DNA of 64,000 bases. Origin: FEN-299 sp963727765 (GTDB lineage: Bacteria; Acidobacteriota; Vicinamibacteria; Vicinamibacterales; Fen-181). The position numbers and the translations under genes were made by a program. Below, one piece after another: positions 26,887-37,269 of this stretch (position 1 is its first letter; every line of letters starts with the position of its first letter). The notes under the pieces were generated by a model that had not been told where the DNA came from, ran no database searches, and worked only from the letters and a program-made list of their open reading frames with translations. Location of the stretch: assembly GCA_963727765.1 (NCBI GenBank), contig CAVSGZ010000012.1:186001-250000 (forward strand), written 5' to 3'.

Positions 26887-27942
26887 ATGGTGAAGAGAAT
26901 CGCGCCGGCCGTGCTGGCGATGGTCGTGGCGGCCGCGCTGTCTGCGCCGGCGCAGGTTGCCGACGTGAAGCAGATCCTCGCCGACGCCAGGGCCGCGCTC
27001 GGCGGCGACAAGAAGCTCGACGCCGTGAAGACGCTGACGATGACCGGGCAGTCTCTCCGGACGACGCCGAGCGGCAGCACGACCGGAGGCGACGTGGAGA
27101 TGGCCTTCGCACTGCCCGACAAGTTCATGCGCCGCGAGGCGGTGGTGAACATGGGCAACATGAGCATCTACCGTATGACGGGCTTCAACGGCGACGGCGT
27201 CATCAACGAGATGGACCAGCCGCCGCAGCTCTCCGGGGGCGGCGGCAACGTGGTCATGTTCAGGTTCGCCGGCCCAGGCGGGACCGTGACCGGCCCGGGA
27301 GCCCCGCCGCTGACGCCCGAGCAGCAGGAGGCGATGCGGAAGGCGATGCTGGGGAGCGCGAAGCAGGACTTCGCCCGGCTCACGCTCGGCATGTTCGTCG
27401 CTTCGTTCCCTGCGTTCCCGCTCACCATGACCTACGCTGGGCAGGCCGAGTCGCCCGACGGCAAGGCGGACATCATCGACGTCACAGGCGAGGGCGATTT
27501 TGCCGTCAAGCTGTTCGTCGACACCAAGACGCACCTGCCGCTGATGCTCCGCTGGATGGCCAAGGAACCGCTGACGATCCAGCGGACGATGAGCGGGCCC
27601 GGCGGCAGCCAGGTCGTCGTGGCCGGTGGCGGGGCCGGAGCGGCGGGCGGCGGGGCGAGAGGCGCGGCCAGCGGGACGGCGCAGGCGAATCCGGGAAAGA
27701 TGACCCCCGAAGAGCGTGAGAAGATGGCCCGGCAGTTCGAGGCGCAGGCGAAGGAGGCTGAGGCCAAGCGCCGGACGGTCGAATACCGTCTCTACTACGC
27801 CGACTACCGTGCCGTCGGCGGCATCACGCTGCCGTTCAGGCTGGAGCGATCGATCGACGGGAAGCCAGCCGAAGAAATCACGTTCGACCAGATCAAGGTG
27901 AACCCGAAGATCGACGCGAAGACGTTCGCGGTGTCGAAGTAG
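26887..27942 (+). CDS. Exported protein of unknown function, partner of the TonB-receptor-like gene
   Basis: This 351-residue protein has a signal peptide (about 1-20) followed by VKQILADARAALGGDKKLDAVKTL, a start often seen in LolA-like or outer-membrane-lipoprotein-sorting folds. The body is rich in beta strands. A glycine-rich insertion (GGSQVVVAGGGAGAAGGG) lies around 236-255 and a charged helix (MTPEEREKMARQFEAQAKE) follows. It is 17 bp upstream of the TonB-receptor-like gene, which carries a similar QV-V-GGG loop. GGAGG lies 8 nt before the ATG, and a TACTAT -10-like box is at 26825. Function is unknown. Confidence 0.7.
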   Translation: MVKRIAPAVLAMVVAAALSAPAQVADVKQILADARAALGGDKKLDAVKTLTMTGQSLRTTPSGSTTGGDVEMAFALPDKFMRREAVVNMGNMSIYRMTGFNGDGVINEMDQPPQLSGGGGNVVMFRFAGPGGTVTGPGAPPLTPEQQEAMRKAMLGSAKQDFARLTLGMFVASFPAFPLTMTYAGQAESPDGKADIIDVTGEGDFAVKLFVDTKTHLPLMLRWMAKEPLTIQRTMSGPGGSQVVVAGGGAGAAGGGARGAASGTAQANPGKMTPEEREKMARQFEAQAKEAEAKRRTVEYRLYYADYRAVGGITLPFRLERSIDGKPAEEITFDQIKVNPKIDAKTFAVSK

Positions 27943-27959
27943 GCGCAGGCGGAACCAGC

Positions 27960-30641
27960 ATGTCGTCGCGCAGGGTCTCGCTCGTCCTCTCGCTCCTGGC
28001 AGTCGTGGCACTCGGCGTCTCCCCGATCGCAGAGTCACAGTCCGCGCCACGCCGCGCGCGGCTGCTCGTCACCGTATTCGACCAGACCGGCGCCGTCCTT
28101 CCCGGCGCGGTCGTCGTCGTGGCCGGCCAGGATGATGCCCTCTCCGCCGTGCGCCGGGACTTGCGCGCGTCGGGCATGGGCGTGGCGGTTGCCGAAGACC
28201 TCGCGCCGGGCCGGTACACGGTCCGCATCGAGTTCCCGGGATTCCAGCCGACACTGGTGCGCGACGTCCGCCTGCGCGCCGGCGACAACTGGCGATCGAT
28301 CACCCTCGCGCTCAAGAAACTCGACCAGGACGTCACCGTCACGCGCGACAAGCAGAGCGAGGCGATCGATCCCCGCGGCGCCGCGTTCAGCACGGTCCTT
28401 ACGCGCGAGCAGATCGACGCGCTGCCCGACGACCCCGACGAGATGGCGGACGCGCTGAAGGCGATGGCGCCTCCCGGCGCGACGATCCGCGTCGACGGGT
28501 TCACGGGCGGCCGCCTGCCGCCCAAGTCGCAGATCCGCTCGATCCGGCTGCCCCGGCTCGACATGTTCGCCGCGCAGAATCACGGCGGCATGAGCGGCGC
28601 GCTCTACATCGACATCATGACGATGCCCGGCGCCGGGCCGATGCGCGGCAGCGTCGATTTCACGTTCCTCGACGATGCGCTCGAGGCGCGGAACCCGATG
28701 ACGCCGACCAAGCCGGAGGAGCAACTGCGGCAGGGGAACGTCTCGCTGTCGGGCACGATCACGCCCAACAAGACGTCGTTCTCGATGTCGGCGGGCATCG
28801 CCTCGCAGGATTTCGCCTCAAGCGTGTTCGCCGTGCTGCCAGACGGCAGCACGCTGGCGGCGTCGTACCCCCAACCGCAGGACCGGTGGAACCTGAGCGC
28901 GCGCATCGACCACGCGTTCAAGAAGGACCACGCGCTCAGGCTGAGCTTCGACCGGACGAACGCCGAGCAGCAGAATCTCGGCGTCGGCGACGTCAACCTC
29001 GTCGAGCGCGGGTACTCGAGCACGGCGTCGACCAACACGGTCAGGCTGTCGGAGAACGGGCCTCTCGGCCGCCGGTTCTTCACCGAGTCGCGGCTGCAGG
29101 TTCGGTGGTCGGACACCTCCTACGCCTCGAACAGCGAGGCCGTCGCGCTGCAGGTCAACGGCGCGTTCACCTCCGGCGGCGCGCAGATGCGCGGCGGACG
29201 CCGGGACGTGACGCTCGAGGCGGCGTCCGACCTCGACTACGTGCGTGGGAACCACTCGTGGCGGACCGGCGTGTTGCTCGAGGGGGGGCGCTACACGTCC
29301 GACGACACGTCGAATTACCTCGGCACCTATACGTTCGCGCCGCTGCTCGACCCCCTCAATCCGGGGACGGCTCTCGACGCCTACAACGCTGGCATACCGG
29401 CGCTCTACACCCGCCGCATCGGGGATCCGTACGTGCAGTACGCGCAGGTGCAGGCGGCGGCCTACGTCCAGGACGACTGGCGGGCCCGGCGCAGCCTGCT
29501 GCTCTCGTTCGGCGTGCGCTCCGGCATCGAGACGCACGTCGCGGACGCGTGGAACCTGTCGCCACGGGCGAGCGTCGCCTGGTCGCCCCGGCGCAACGGG
29601 TCGATCACCTTCCGCGCAAGCTACGGGTACTTCTACGACTGGATCTCGACCGACACCTTCAAGCAGACGCTGCTCGTGGACGGGTCCCACCTCCGCGAAG
29701 TGAGCATCATCAACCCGAGCTATCCCGACCCCGGTTCGTTTACGACGGCGCCGACCAACCGCTACCTGTGGTCGAACGGCGTCTCGCTGCCCAATGCGCA
29801 CAGGCTCAGCCTGGCCGTGGACCGCGTCCTGACGCCGAATTCGAGGTTGACGGTGGCGTACTCGGCCGGCTTCGGCGCGGGCCTGCTCCGCTCGCGCGAC
29901 GTGAACCCCCTGGTGGCGGGCGTGCGTCCCGACCCGGCGTTCGCGAACGAATACCTCTTGGTCTCCGACGCCGCCTCGCACTCGCAGGCGCTCAACGTCG
30001 CCTGGAACCTCAACAAGCTGAACTGGCACCGGCTGCTCGTCTTCGCCAACTACACGCTCTCGACCAGCCGGACCGACACGGGCGGCGCGTTTGTGACCCC
30101 GACCGTCGACGACGACCTGTCCGCGGAATGGGGGCCGTCGAACAGCGATTCGCGTCACCGGCTCGGCGCGATGATCAACGCCCAGCCGATCGCCAACCTG
30201 ACGGTGGCATTCACGGTCAGCGCCCGGTCGGCGCTCCCCTACAACATCACGACCGGCCAGGACAACAACGGCGACGGTGTCTTCAACGACCGGCCGGCCG
30301 GCGTCTCGCGCAACTCGGCGCGAGGCTCGGCCAACGTCGATGTCGGCGGGCGGATCTCTTACGGCTGGGGATTCGGGCCCGCGCGGGCAGGAGGCGGCGG
30401 CGGCACGCAGGTGCTGGTCGTCAGCGGAGGCGGTGGTGCCGGCGGGGCGATGGCGCCGGGATTCGGCGGCGGCCCGAGCGACCGCCGGTTCCGCATGGAG
30501 GTCTACGCGTCGGCGCAGAACCTGCTCAACCGGACGAACTACAACAGTTACAGCGGTGTGCTCACCTCGCCGCTGTTCGGGCAGCCGACCAGCGCGTCAA
30601 CCGCGCGGCGCGCCCAGGCCGGCATCCGGTTCAGTTTCTGA
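27960..30641 (+). CDS. TonB-dependent receptor-like outer-membrane protein with carboxypeptidase regulatory-like N-terminal domain
   Basis: This is a predicted 893-residue outer-membrane protein. A signal peptide (about 1-27) precedes a beta-sandwich carboxypeptidase-regulatory-like domain (about 34-120). A plug-like region follows (FSTVLTREQIDALPDDPDEM, then IRVDGFTGG), and then a long beta-barrel region ends in aromatic Phe (GIRFSF), as expected for BamA recognition. Oar-type receptors of Acidobacteria and Bacteroidetes have this layout. A Gly-rich loop lies near 810-840. No clear TonB box was identified. The substrate is unknown; co-transcription with the preceding exported protein is likely. 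Confidence 0.85.
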   Translation: MSSRRVSLVLSLLAVVALGVSPIAESQSAPRRARLLVTVFDQTGAVLPGAVVVVAGQDDALSAVRRDLRASGMGVAVAEDLAPGRYTVRIEFPGFQPTLVRDVRLRAGDNWRSITLALKKLDQDVTVTRDKQSEAIDPRGAAFSTVLTREQIDALPDDPDEMADALKAMAPPGATIRVDGFTGGRLPPKSQIRSIRLPRLDMFAAQNHGGMSGALYIDIMTMPGAGPMRGSVDFTFLDDALEARNPMTPTKPEEQLRQGNVSLSGTITPNKTSFSMSAGIASQDFASSVFAVLPDGSTLAASYPQPQDRWNLSARIDHAFKKDHALRLSFDRTNAEQQNLGVGDVNLVERGYSSTASTNTVRLSENGPLGRRFFTESRLQVRWSDTSYASNSEAVALQVNGAFTSGGAQMRGGRRDVTLEAASDLDYVRGNHSWRTGVLLEGGRYTSDDTSNYLGTYTFAPLLDPLNPGTALDAYNAGIPALYTRRIGDPYVQYAQVQAAAYVQDDWRARRSLLLSFGVRSGIETHVADAWNLSPRASVAWSPRRNGSITFRASYGYFYDWISTDTFKQTLLVDGSHLREVSIINPSYPDPGSFTTAPTNRYLWSNGVSLPNAHRLSLAVDRVLTPNSRLTVAYSAGFGAGLLRSRDVNPLVAGVRPDPAFANEYLLVSDAASHSQALNVAWNLNKLNWHRLLVFANYTLSTSRTDTGGAFVTPTVDDDLSAEWGPSNSDSRHRLGAMINAQPIANLTVAFTVSARSALPYNITTGQDNNGDGVFNDRPAGVSRNSARGSANVDVGGRISYGWGFGPARAGGGGGTQVLVVSGGGGAGGAMAPGFGGGPSDRRFRMEVYASAQNLLNRTNYNSYSGVLTSPLFGQPTSASTARRAQAGIRFSF

Positions 30642-32916
30642 TCCCGCCGCGCGCGCCTGTCGGCGCCGTCTGCGGGAGGTCGGCCAGCGCCTTGCGGCCG
30701 TCGCCCGGCAGCGGCGCCGGGCGCGGCAGTGTCGTATCCGGCACGCCGGCGGCCGCCGCAGCCAGTCCGCGCACATCGACGTCGAGCGGCGAGTCCGACT
30801 CCTGCCACTGCCCCTTCAGCGTGTTGGTCGCCTCGGAGCCCTCGAAGCCGAGATAGGAGTACTTGCCGTAGTGCGGCAGCTTGCGTCCGAGCGCGGGCAG
30901 GGCTCCCGCCGAGTCGGCGAGCAGCAGGCCGACCGCTTTCTCCACATTGCCGGGATGTCGCGCCGTGAGCACGATCGTGTTCTTCGCGAGCGCGATCGAC
31001 ATCCCGTCGATCTCCACGCTCGACTCTCCCACCTTGAGTCCGCGCGGGGCGGAAGCGAGCACCCGCGACGCCCACCGGTTGGCGCGGCCCGCCACCCAGA
31101 CGGCCCGGTCGGAGGGCAACTGCGAGACGTCGCTGTCCAGTTTCACTTCAACCGCGTGGCTCTCGCTCTCCCACCCGCGGAACAGCGCGCGCCACGCGTC
31201 GAGCTCGGCCGGCGACGCCTGCGAGGGCAGGATGGCCAGCACCCGCGGCTCCCCGAAGATCTCGCCGACCGACGGCGGCGTCTCCCTCGGGTCCAGCTTG
31301 CGGAACACGTCGAACCAGGGGTCGGCGTGCAGCATCAGCGGCACGCCGGGCGAGGCCACGGCGAAATGCTGTTCGGTCGACGCGAGGTGCACGACCTGCC
31401 GCGCCGTGCCCGCGGCCGTCTGCACGACCGCCGGCACGTCGACGACGAAGGGCTTGCCGCCCTGCGTCTGCCGAAGCGTGCCCTCGACGACGAACCCCGA
31501 GCCGGCACGCGCGCCGTCGGGCCGCACGGCCGTAACTTCCACGGCCAGCACCGGCGCGCCGGTCCGCTCAATCCAATCGTGGAAGAACCGGCGCAGGTCG
31601 CGTCCCGTCACGGCCTCGGCCGTCTTCTCGAAGTCGGTGAACGACGCGCGGCGGCCCTCGTAATCCTGGTAGAAACGTCGCAGCACCTGGCGGAACAGGC
31701 TGTCGCCAATCTCCAGCCGCAGCATGTGGAAGGCCATCAGCGCCTTGCCGTACCCCACCGCTTCGGTCGACGCGCTCTCACGCGACCGGAACGCGGTCAG
31801 CGGGAAATCGCGCCCCTCGCGCACGTAGTCGCGGTACCTCTGGAGCGTCGCGCGGCGGTACTCCTCGCCGGCGCCGTGCTGCTCCTGGATGAGATGGTCG
31901 GCGAGATACGCCGTCAGCCCCTCGCACCAGTTGCCCGATTCGTAGTCCACGAACACGGAGTTGCCCCACCAGTTGTGCAGGATCTCGTGCGGGTAGGACG
32001 AAGTGATGATGAACGGAAAGCGGATGATGTCGTGGCCGAGCAGCGTGAAGGTCGGCATCCCGTAGCCGGTCTCCCAGAAGTTCTCGACCAGCGCGAACTT
32101 GTGGTACGGGTAGGGCCCGATGAGTTCGCGGTACATCTCCAGGTACTGGGCCGTCGCCGCCAGGTACCGAGCGGCCAGCGCTTCGTCACGCTCGTGCAGG
32201 TAGACCAGCGTTTCGACCGAACCGGCCGTTCCGCGCCAGACCTGGAGCGGGCCGCCGACCAGGTCGATTTGGTCCATCGGCCCGCCCGACTCCCACTGCG
32301 CGCCGCCGCGGGCCTCGCGCGACGTGCCGTTGCCCTGTGAGATCACGTGCCAGTCGGGCGGCTGCGTCACCACGAGGTCGAACTCGATGAGATCGTGGTT
32401 GAAGGCGGGATACCAGTAGCTCGCGCCCGTCAGATAAACGCCCTGTGGGCCGAGCACGCCGGCCGATTCGCGGAACCCGCGCGTGTACTCTTCCTTCTGG
32501 TCGGACAGCCCGAAGTTCACCACCCCGCTGTACCAGATCGACAACGTCACCTGACCCGGGGCGAGCCGGGCCCGATAGCCCTTGAGGCCAATCTGGCGCG
32601 CCGTCGCGTCGCCCGATCCGTTGATGCCGAAGAAGGTTGACGCGGCGCCGAGCGGAATCTCGACGACGGCCGGCGCGCTGCCCGACACTTTCAGCGCAGC
32701 GTTCAGCACGAAGTCGACCACGCCGTCGGCGGGCCGCCACGGGAAGGTCACCTTGTCGGTGACCGTCAGCAGGTGCGATTGCGGCTCGACGCTCACCGTC
32801 ATCGAATGCCTGACGCGGCCTTCGGGCGGCGCGGCCGCGGCGGGCACGGCGAGCGCAGCGAACAGGGTCAGCGCGGCGACGCCGCGGGTGGCGGAACGGA
32901 GTGACGGGGTCGGCAT
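30631..32916 (-). CDS. Exported M1-family (gluzincin) metallopeptidase
   Basis: This is a 761-residue secreted zinc peptidase. A signal peptide (about 1-28) and an N-terminal beta domain precede the zinc site, visible as HEILHNWWGN with the third ligand Glu in NWCEGLTAYLAD. FALVENFWETGYGMPTF replaces the usual GAMEN exopeptidase loop, so aminopeptidase activity on ordinary peptides is uncertain. The C-terminal 200 residues are not recognised. The 3' end overlaps that of the convergent receptor gene by 11 bp. Extracellular or periplasmic protein breakdown is likely. Confidence 0.85.
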   Translation of the reverse strand: MPTPSLRSATRGVAALTLFAALAVPAAAAPPEGRVRHSMTVSVEPQSHLLTVTDKVTFPWRPADGVVDFVLNAALKVSGSAPAVVEIPLGAASTFFGINGSGDATARQIGLKGYRARLAPGQVTLSIWYSGVVNFGLSDQKEEYTRGFRESAGVLGPQGVYLTGASYWYPAFNHDLIEFDLVVTQPPDWHVISQGNGTSREARGGAQWESGGPMDQIDLVGGPLQVWRGTAGSVETLVYLHERDEALAARYLAATAQYLEMYRELIGPYPYHKFALVENFWETGYGMPTFTLLGHDIIRFPFIITSSYPHEILHNWWGNSVFVDYESGNWCEGLTAYLADHLIQEQHGAGEEYRRATLQRYRDYVREGRDFPLTAFRSRESASTEAVGYGKALMAFHMLRLEIGDSLFRQVLRRFYQDYEGRRASFTDFEKTAEAVTGRDLRRFFHDWIERTGAPVLAVEVTAVRPDGARAGSGFVVEGTLRQTQGGKPFVVDVPAVVQTAAGTARQVVHLASTEQHFAVASPGVPLMLHADPWFDVFRKLDPRETPPSVGEIFGEPRVLAILPSQASPAELDAWRALFRGWESESHAVEVKLDSDVSQLPSDRAVWVAGRANRWASRVLASAPRGLKVGESSVEIDGMSIALAKNTIVLTARHPGNVEKAVGLLLADSAGALPALGRKLPHYGKYSYLGFEGSEATNTLKGQWQESDSPLDVDVRGLAAAAAGVPDTTLPRPAPLPGDGRKALADLPQTAPTGARGGIRN

Positions 32917-32927
32917 GGGACGATTCT

Positions 32928-33017
32928 ACCGGCTTTCGGCTTTCGGCTTTCGGCCTTGTCACACGCGTCGCCCTGCGGCGCGCCGAATGTCGAGCGCCGA
33001 ATGCCGCGGGCCGGATG
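32928..33017. repeat. CGGCTTTCGG / GCCGAATG repeats flanking the end of the transporter gene
   Basis: Tandem CGGCTTTCGG units at 32929-32956 are followed, after a GC-rich palindromic stretch, by complementary-type GCCGAATG units. These end in CCGGATG directly at the stop codon of the transporter gene. The arrangement and the end sequence match the repeat region at 4855-4985. Confidence 0.7.
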
Positions 33018-34436
33018 TCACTCCCAGCGGAACATGAGCACCGGCGGGATGAGCAGGAGGAAGCTCAGCACGATCAGGATCAGCCCCAGCGGCAGGAACC
33101 ACTTCGCCCACCGCTCCCACGGGATCTTGGCGGCACCGAGCACGCCCATCGTCACCGCGCTCGTTGGGAGGAAGGGATTGATGAACTCGCACAGCTGATA
33201 GGCGTACACGGCTGTCTGACGCGTGATGCCCACCAGGTCCGCGAGCGGCGCCATGATCGGCATCGTGAGCGCGGCCTGTGCGGTGCCCGAGTGGATGAAG
33301 AAGTTGATCACGCACTGGATGAGGAACATCACCTGCGCGATCACGGCGCGCGGCAGCAGCGTGATGGCGCCCGATGCCGAGGCGAGGATCGTGTCGAGGA
33401 TCTTTGCTTCCTGCGCGATGACGAGCAGCGCCCGCGCGCAGGCCACGATGAAGACGACCCCGACCATGTCCTTGGCGCCGGTGACGAACGTCCGGGCGAT
33501 TCGGCTCGGCCCCAGGCCGCCGGCGAACCCGAGCACGATGCCCATGCCGAGGAAGAGCATCGCGATCTGGTCGATGTACCACTGCCACTTCAGCACGCCC
33601 ACGACCAGCAGGACCATCGACGCCACGAAGAGCGAGAGCGTCGCGACGTGGCGCGCGTCCCACGCCTGGACCGTCGTGTGCGCGGCCGCGTCCACCGCCT
33701 CGCGCGCGAGGTCGATGTCCCGAACCGGGCTCAATTCCGGGTTTCGCCTCACGCGCCGGGCGTACCAGACGACGAACGAGATCATCACCGTGGTGCCGAC
33801 CACCCACGAGAACAGCCGGTAGCCGAGGCCCGAGTACAGAGGGATGCCGGCGATGCTCTGCGAGATCCCGACCGTGAACGGATTGAAGAAGGCCGCCGCA
33901 AATCCGGCCGCCGACCCGAGGTACGGGATCGCCGCGCCGACAATCGAGTCGTACCCCAGGCTCCGCGCCAGCGGGATGAAGATGAGGACGAAGGGGATCG
34001 TCTCCTCCGCCATCCCGAAAATCCCGCCGCCGAGCGAGAAGATCGTCATCAGCACCGGGATCAGCAGGCCGTCGAGGTACGGCCGTCGGCTGATGGCGCC
34101 GGTCAACTTCCGGATGCTGAACTCGACAGCCCCCGTCTCCTGGAAGATGGCAAAGCTGCCGCCGATCATCAGCAGGAAGCAAATGAGCAGCGCGCCGTCG
34201 AGAAACCCCTTGATCGGCGCGTCGAGCACCATCTGCGGGCCGAGCATGACCTTGGGCACCACGTGGTAGGTGCCGGCCACGGTCACCGTGCGCACACCGC
34301 TGCTCGTCTCGACCTTGACGCGCTGGTACTCGCCCGAGGGGACGACCCACGACAAGGCCAGGACGACGATCACCAGCGCCATCACCACCACGAGCGTGTG
34401 GGGCATCGAGAGACGCTTCAGGAACGGCTTGGACAT
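33018..34436 (-). CDS. YfcC-family (DcuC-like) membrane transporter
   Basis: This is an inner-membrane carrier of 472 residues with about 12 hydrophobic segments. Features such as WVVPSGEYQR near the N terminus, the loop GGGIFGMAEETIPFVLIFIPL and FFIHSGTAQAALTMPIMAPL are typical of the YfcC/C4-dicarboxylate anaerobic carrier group. Family members are annotated as short-chain fatty acid, dicarboxylate or basic amino-acid exchangers, and the substrate is not certain. The gene lies 15 bp after iadA, so it may import or exchange isoaspartyl peptides or aspartate-related compounds. Confidence 0.85.
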   Translation of the reverse strand: MSKPFLKRLSMPHTLVVVMALVIVVLALSWVVPSGEYQRVKVETSSGVRTVTVAGTYHVVPKVMLGPQMVLDAPIKGFLDGALLICFLLMIGGSFAIFQETGAVEFSIRKLTGAISRRPYLDGLLIPVLMTIFSLGGGIFGMAEETIPFVLIFIPLARSLGYDSIVGAAIPYLGSAAGFAAAFFNPFTVGISQSIAGIPLYSGLGYRLFSWVVGTTVMISFVVWYARRVRRNPELSPVRDIDLAREAVDAAAHTTVQAWDARHVATLSLFVASMVLLVVGVLKWQWYIDQIAMLFLGMGIVLGFAGGLGPSRIARTFVTGAKDMVGVVFIVACARALLVIAQEAKILDTILASASGAITLLPRAVIAQVMFLIQCVINFFIHSGTAQAALTMPIMAPLADLVGITRQTAVYAYQLCEFINPFLPTSAVTMGVLGAAKIPWERWAKWFLPLGLILIVLSFLLLIPPVLMFRWE

Positions 34437-34451
34437 AGACTTGGCTGACGG

Positions 34452-35615
34452 CTACTCGAACGTCCCCCTGACCACGACTTCCCCGTCCCGCATCATCCAC
34501 CGGCCGCGCGCGATGACGCCGCGCACGTCGAGCGACCGCGGGTCGAGCAGCGTGATGTCGGCATCGGCGCCGGCCGCAAGCTGGCCCTTGCCGCGCAGCT
34601 TGAGGATGCGCGCGGGATTAACCGTCACCACCTGCAGCGCCGTCTCGAGCGGGACCCGCTCGTGGAGCACGGCGTCGCGCACCTCCGCGAGGAGGCTCGT
34701 CACGCGGCCGACATCGAGGCGCTCGAACCGACCCTGCGCGTCGAACACCGGCATGCTGCCCTGCCCGTCGGACGTGAAGGTAATCTGCGACACCTCGACG
34801 CCGGCGTCGATCATCGCGCGCAGCCCCCGGCTGCACTTGACCTCGCCCTCGGCAATCCAGGCCGGCACGGTGGAGGTCGTGAAATCGACCAGCCCGCCCG
34901 CCTTCGCCCAGGCGATCCCCTCGTCAAACAGCGCCGGGTTCCGGTTGATGTGCGTCGGCACGAACTGCGCCGCCGGGATCTCGGTGTCCTCCACGACGCG
35001 CCGCAGCATCGACAAGCCCCGTCGGCCGTCGCCCATGTGGACGTTCACCACGCCGGCCTTGCCCGACAGGATGCCGCCCCGCCGCGCCTCGGCCGCGAGC
35101 CGGACGAACTGCTCGAAGGTCGGCTGCGTCGAGCGGTGGTCGGAGAGCGCGACTTCGCCGACGCCGACCACCTTGTCCACGAGCAGGAGGTCCCGTTCGA
35201 TGCTGCCGGTGAGCGTGAGCGTCGGCACGGCGTAGAAGCCGGTGTAGATGAACGTGCTGAGGCCTTCCTCGTCGAGCCCGTGCGCCTTGGCCAGCAGCGC
35301 CTCCGGGCTGCGCGTCACGCCGTCGGTCCCCAGGCACCCGACCACCGTCGTGATGCCGCCCCGCACGGCGTCCGAGAGCGCGAGCTCGGGCGTGCGCGTC
35401 GCATAGCCCCCCTCACCGCCCCCGCCGGTGAGGTGGACGTGCGCGTCGATAAGGCCAGGGACCGCCGCGAGCGACGAGGCATCCACCACCGTGCAGTCAT
35501 CCCCGGGCACGCGGATGTCGGGCTCGACCCGTTCGATCCGTCCGCCGGCGACCAGGATGTCCGCGCGGCCGACCGGCGCGGGCGCAAAAACGACGGCGTT
35601 CTTCAGCAGCAGCAT
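34452..35615 (-). CDS. iadA: Beta-aspartyl-peptidase (isoaspartyl dipeptidase)
   Basis: IadA hydrolyses beta-aspartyl dipeptides that arise when isoaspartate-containing proteins are degraded. The 387-residue amidohydrolase has the metal motif DAHVHLTGGGGEGGY near 57. A QTHINR-like segment (VPTHINRNP) and FTSDGQGS carry further ligands. The pairing with a YfcC-type transporter is common. GGGAGGG lies 8 nt before the ATG. Confidence 0.92.
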   Translation of the reverse strand: MLLLKNAVVFAPAPVGRADILVAGGRIERVEPDIRVPGDDCTVVDASSLAAVPGLIDAHVHLTGGGGEGGYATRTPELALSDAVRGGITTVVGCLGTDGVTRSPEALLAKAHGLDEEGLSTFIYTGFYAVPTLTLTGSIERDLLLVDKVVGVGEVALSDHRSTQPTFEQFVRLAAEARRGGILSGKAGVVNVHMGDGRRGLSMLRRVVEDTEIPAAQFVPTHINRNPALFDEGIAWAKAGGLVDFTTSTVPAWIAEGEVKCSRGLRAMIDAGVEVSQITFTSDGQGSMPVFDAQGRFERLDVGRVTSLLAEVRDAVLHERVPLETALQVVTVNPARILKLRGKGQLAAGADADITLLDPRSLDVRGVIARGRWMMRDGEVVVRGTFE

Positions 35616-35747
35616 GCCTGACCCTCCCTCTCGCGGCGCCGGAGCGCGAGTGTATCACGCGGCTTGCCGCTCGTGCCTTTTGCTTAGGCGATTTTGCGAC
35701 TTGACATGGAATTTAGGTTCACGTCATGGCTGTTTGCCGTGGTTCAT

Positions 35748-35776
35748 TTGCCATTACGGCTTGTTAGATGTATATT
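35748..35776 (+). promoter_or_regulatory. Sigma-70-type promoter of the glutamate dehydrogenase gene
   Basis: TTGCCA (35748-35753) and TATATT (35771-35776) are separated by 17 bp inside an unusually AT-rich stretch (35690-35790) of an otherwise GC-rich region. The predicted leader is about 57 nt and contains GAGAGGGG before the GTG start. A TTGACA at 35701 has no convincing partner. Confidence 0.65.
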
Positions 35777-35839
35777 TTTCGGTGGTCTTGTTACCGCTTC
35801 CTTCGAGGCGGGTTCGCTGACAGAGAGAGGGGATAATCC

Positions 35840-37123
<1,284 letters not shown>

Positions 37124-37126
<3 letters not shown>

Positions 37127-37207
37127 TCGGCTGCGCCGACTAGTCGGGGGCTTCGCAGAGTAGTCGGGGGCTTCGCCGAGTAGTCGGAACTGACGCAGAG
37201 TAGTCAA
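37124..37207. repeat. 20-bp-period TAGTCGG tandem array at the gdh stop codon
   Basis: TAGTCGG occurs at 37124, 37141, 37161 and 37181, with a degenerate TAGTCAA at 37201; the last four copies are spaced exactly 20 bp. The first copy contains the stop codon and forms a palindrome with GCCGACTA. Related arrays with the same core and period occur at 41010 and 63034. Confidence 0.85.
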
Positions 37208-37239
37208 GGGGGCGGCTCGAAAGGGCCGCCCTTTCTTTG
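37208..37239 (+). terminator. Rho-independent terminator of the glutamate dehydrogenase gene
   Basis: GGGCGGC and GCCGCCC form a 7-bp stem (extendable with G-U pairs) around an eight-base TCGAAAGG loop. It is followed by TTTCTTTGT. Confidence 0.85.
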
Positions 37240-37269
37240 TCCGCCCCGAGTCACTCGGCAGGACGCCCG

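Noticed and set aside
35701..35724. Promoter from TTGACA at 35701
   Set aside because: No acceptable -10 hexamer lies 16-18 bp downstream; the TTGCCA/TATATT pair nearby is better.
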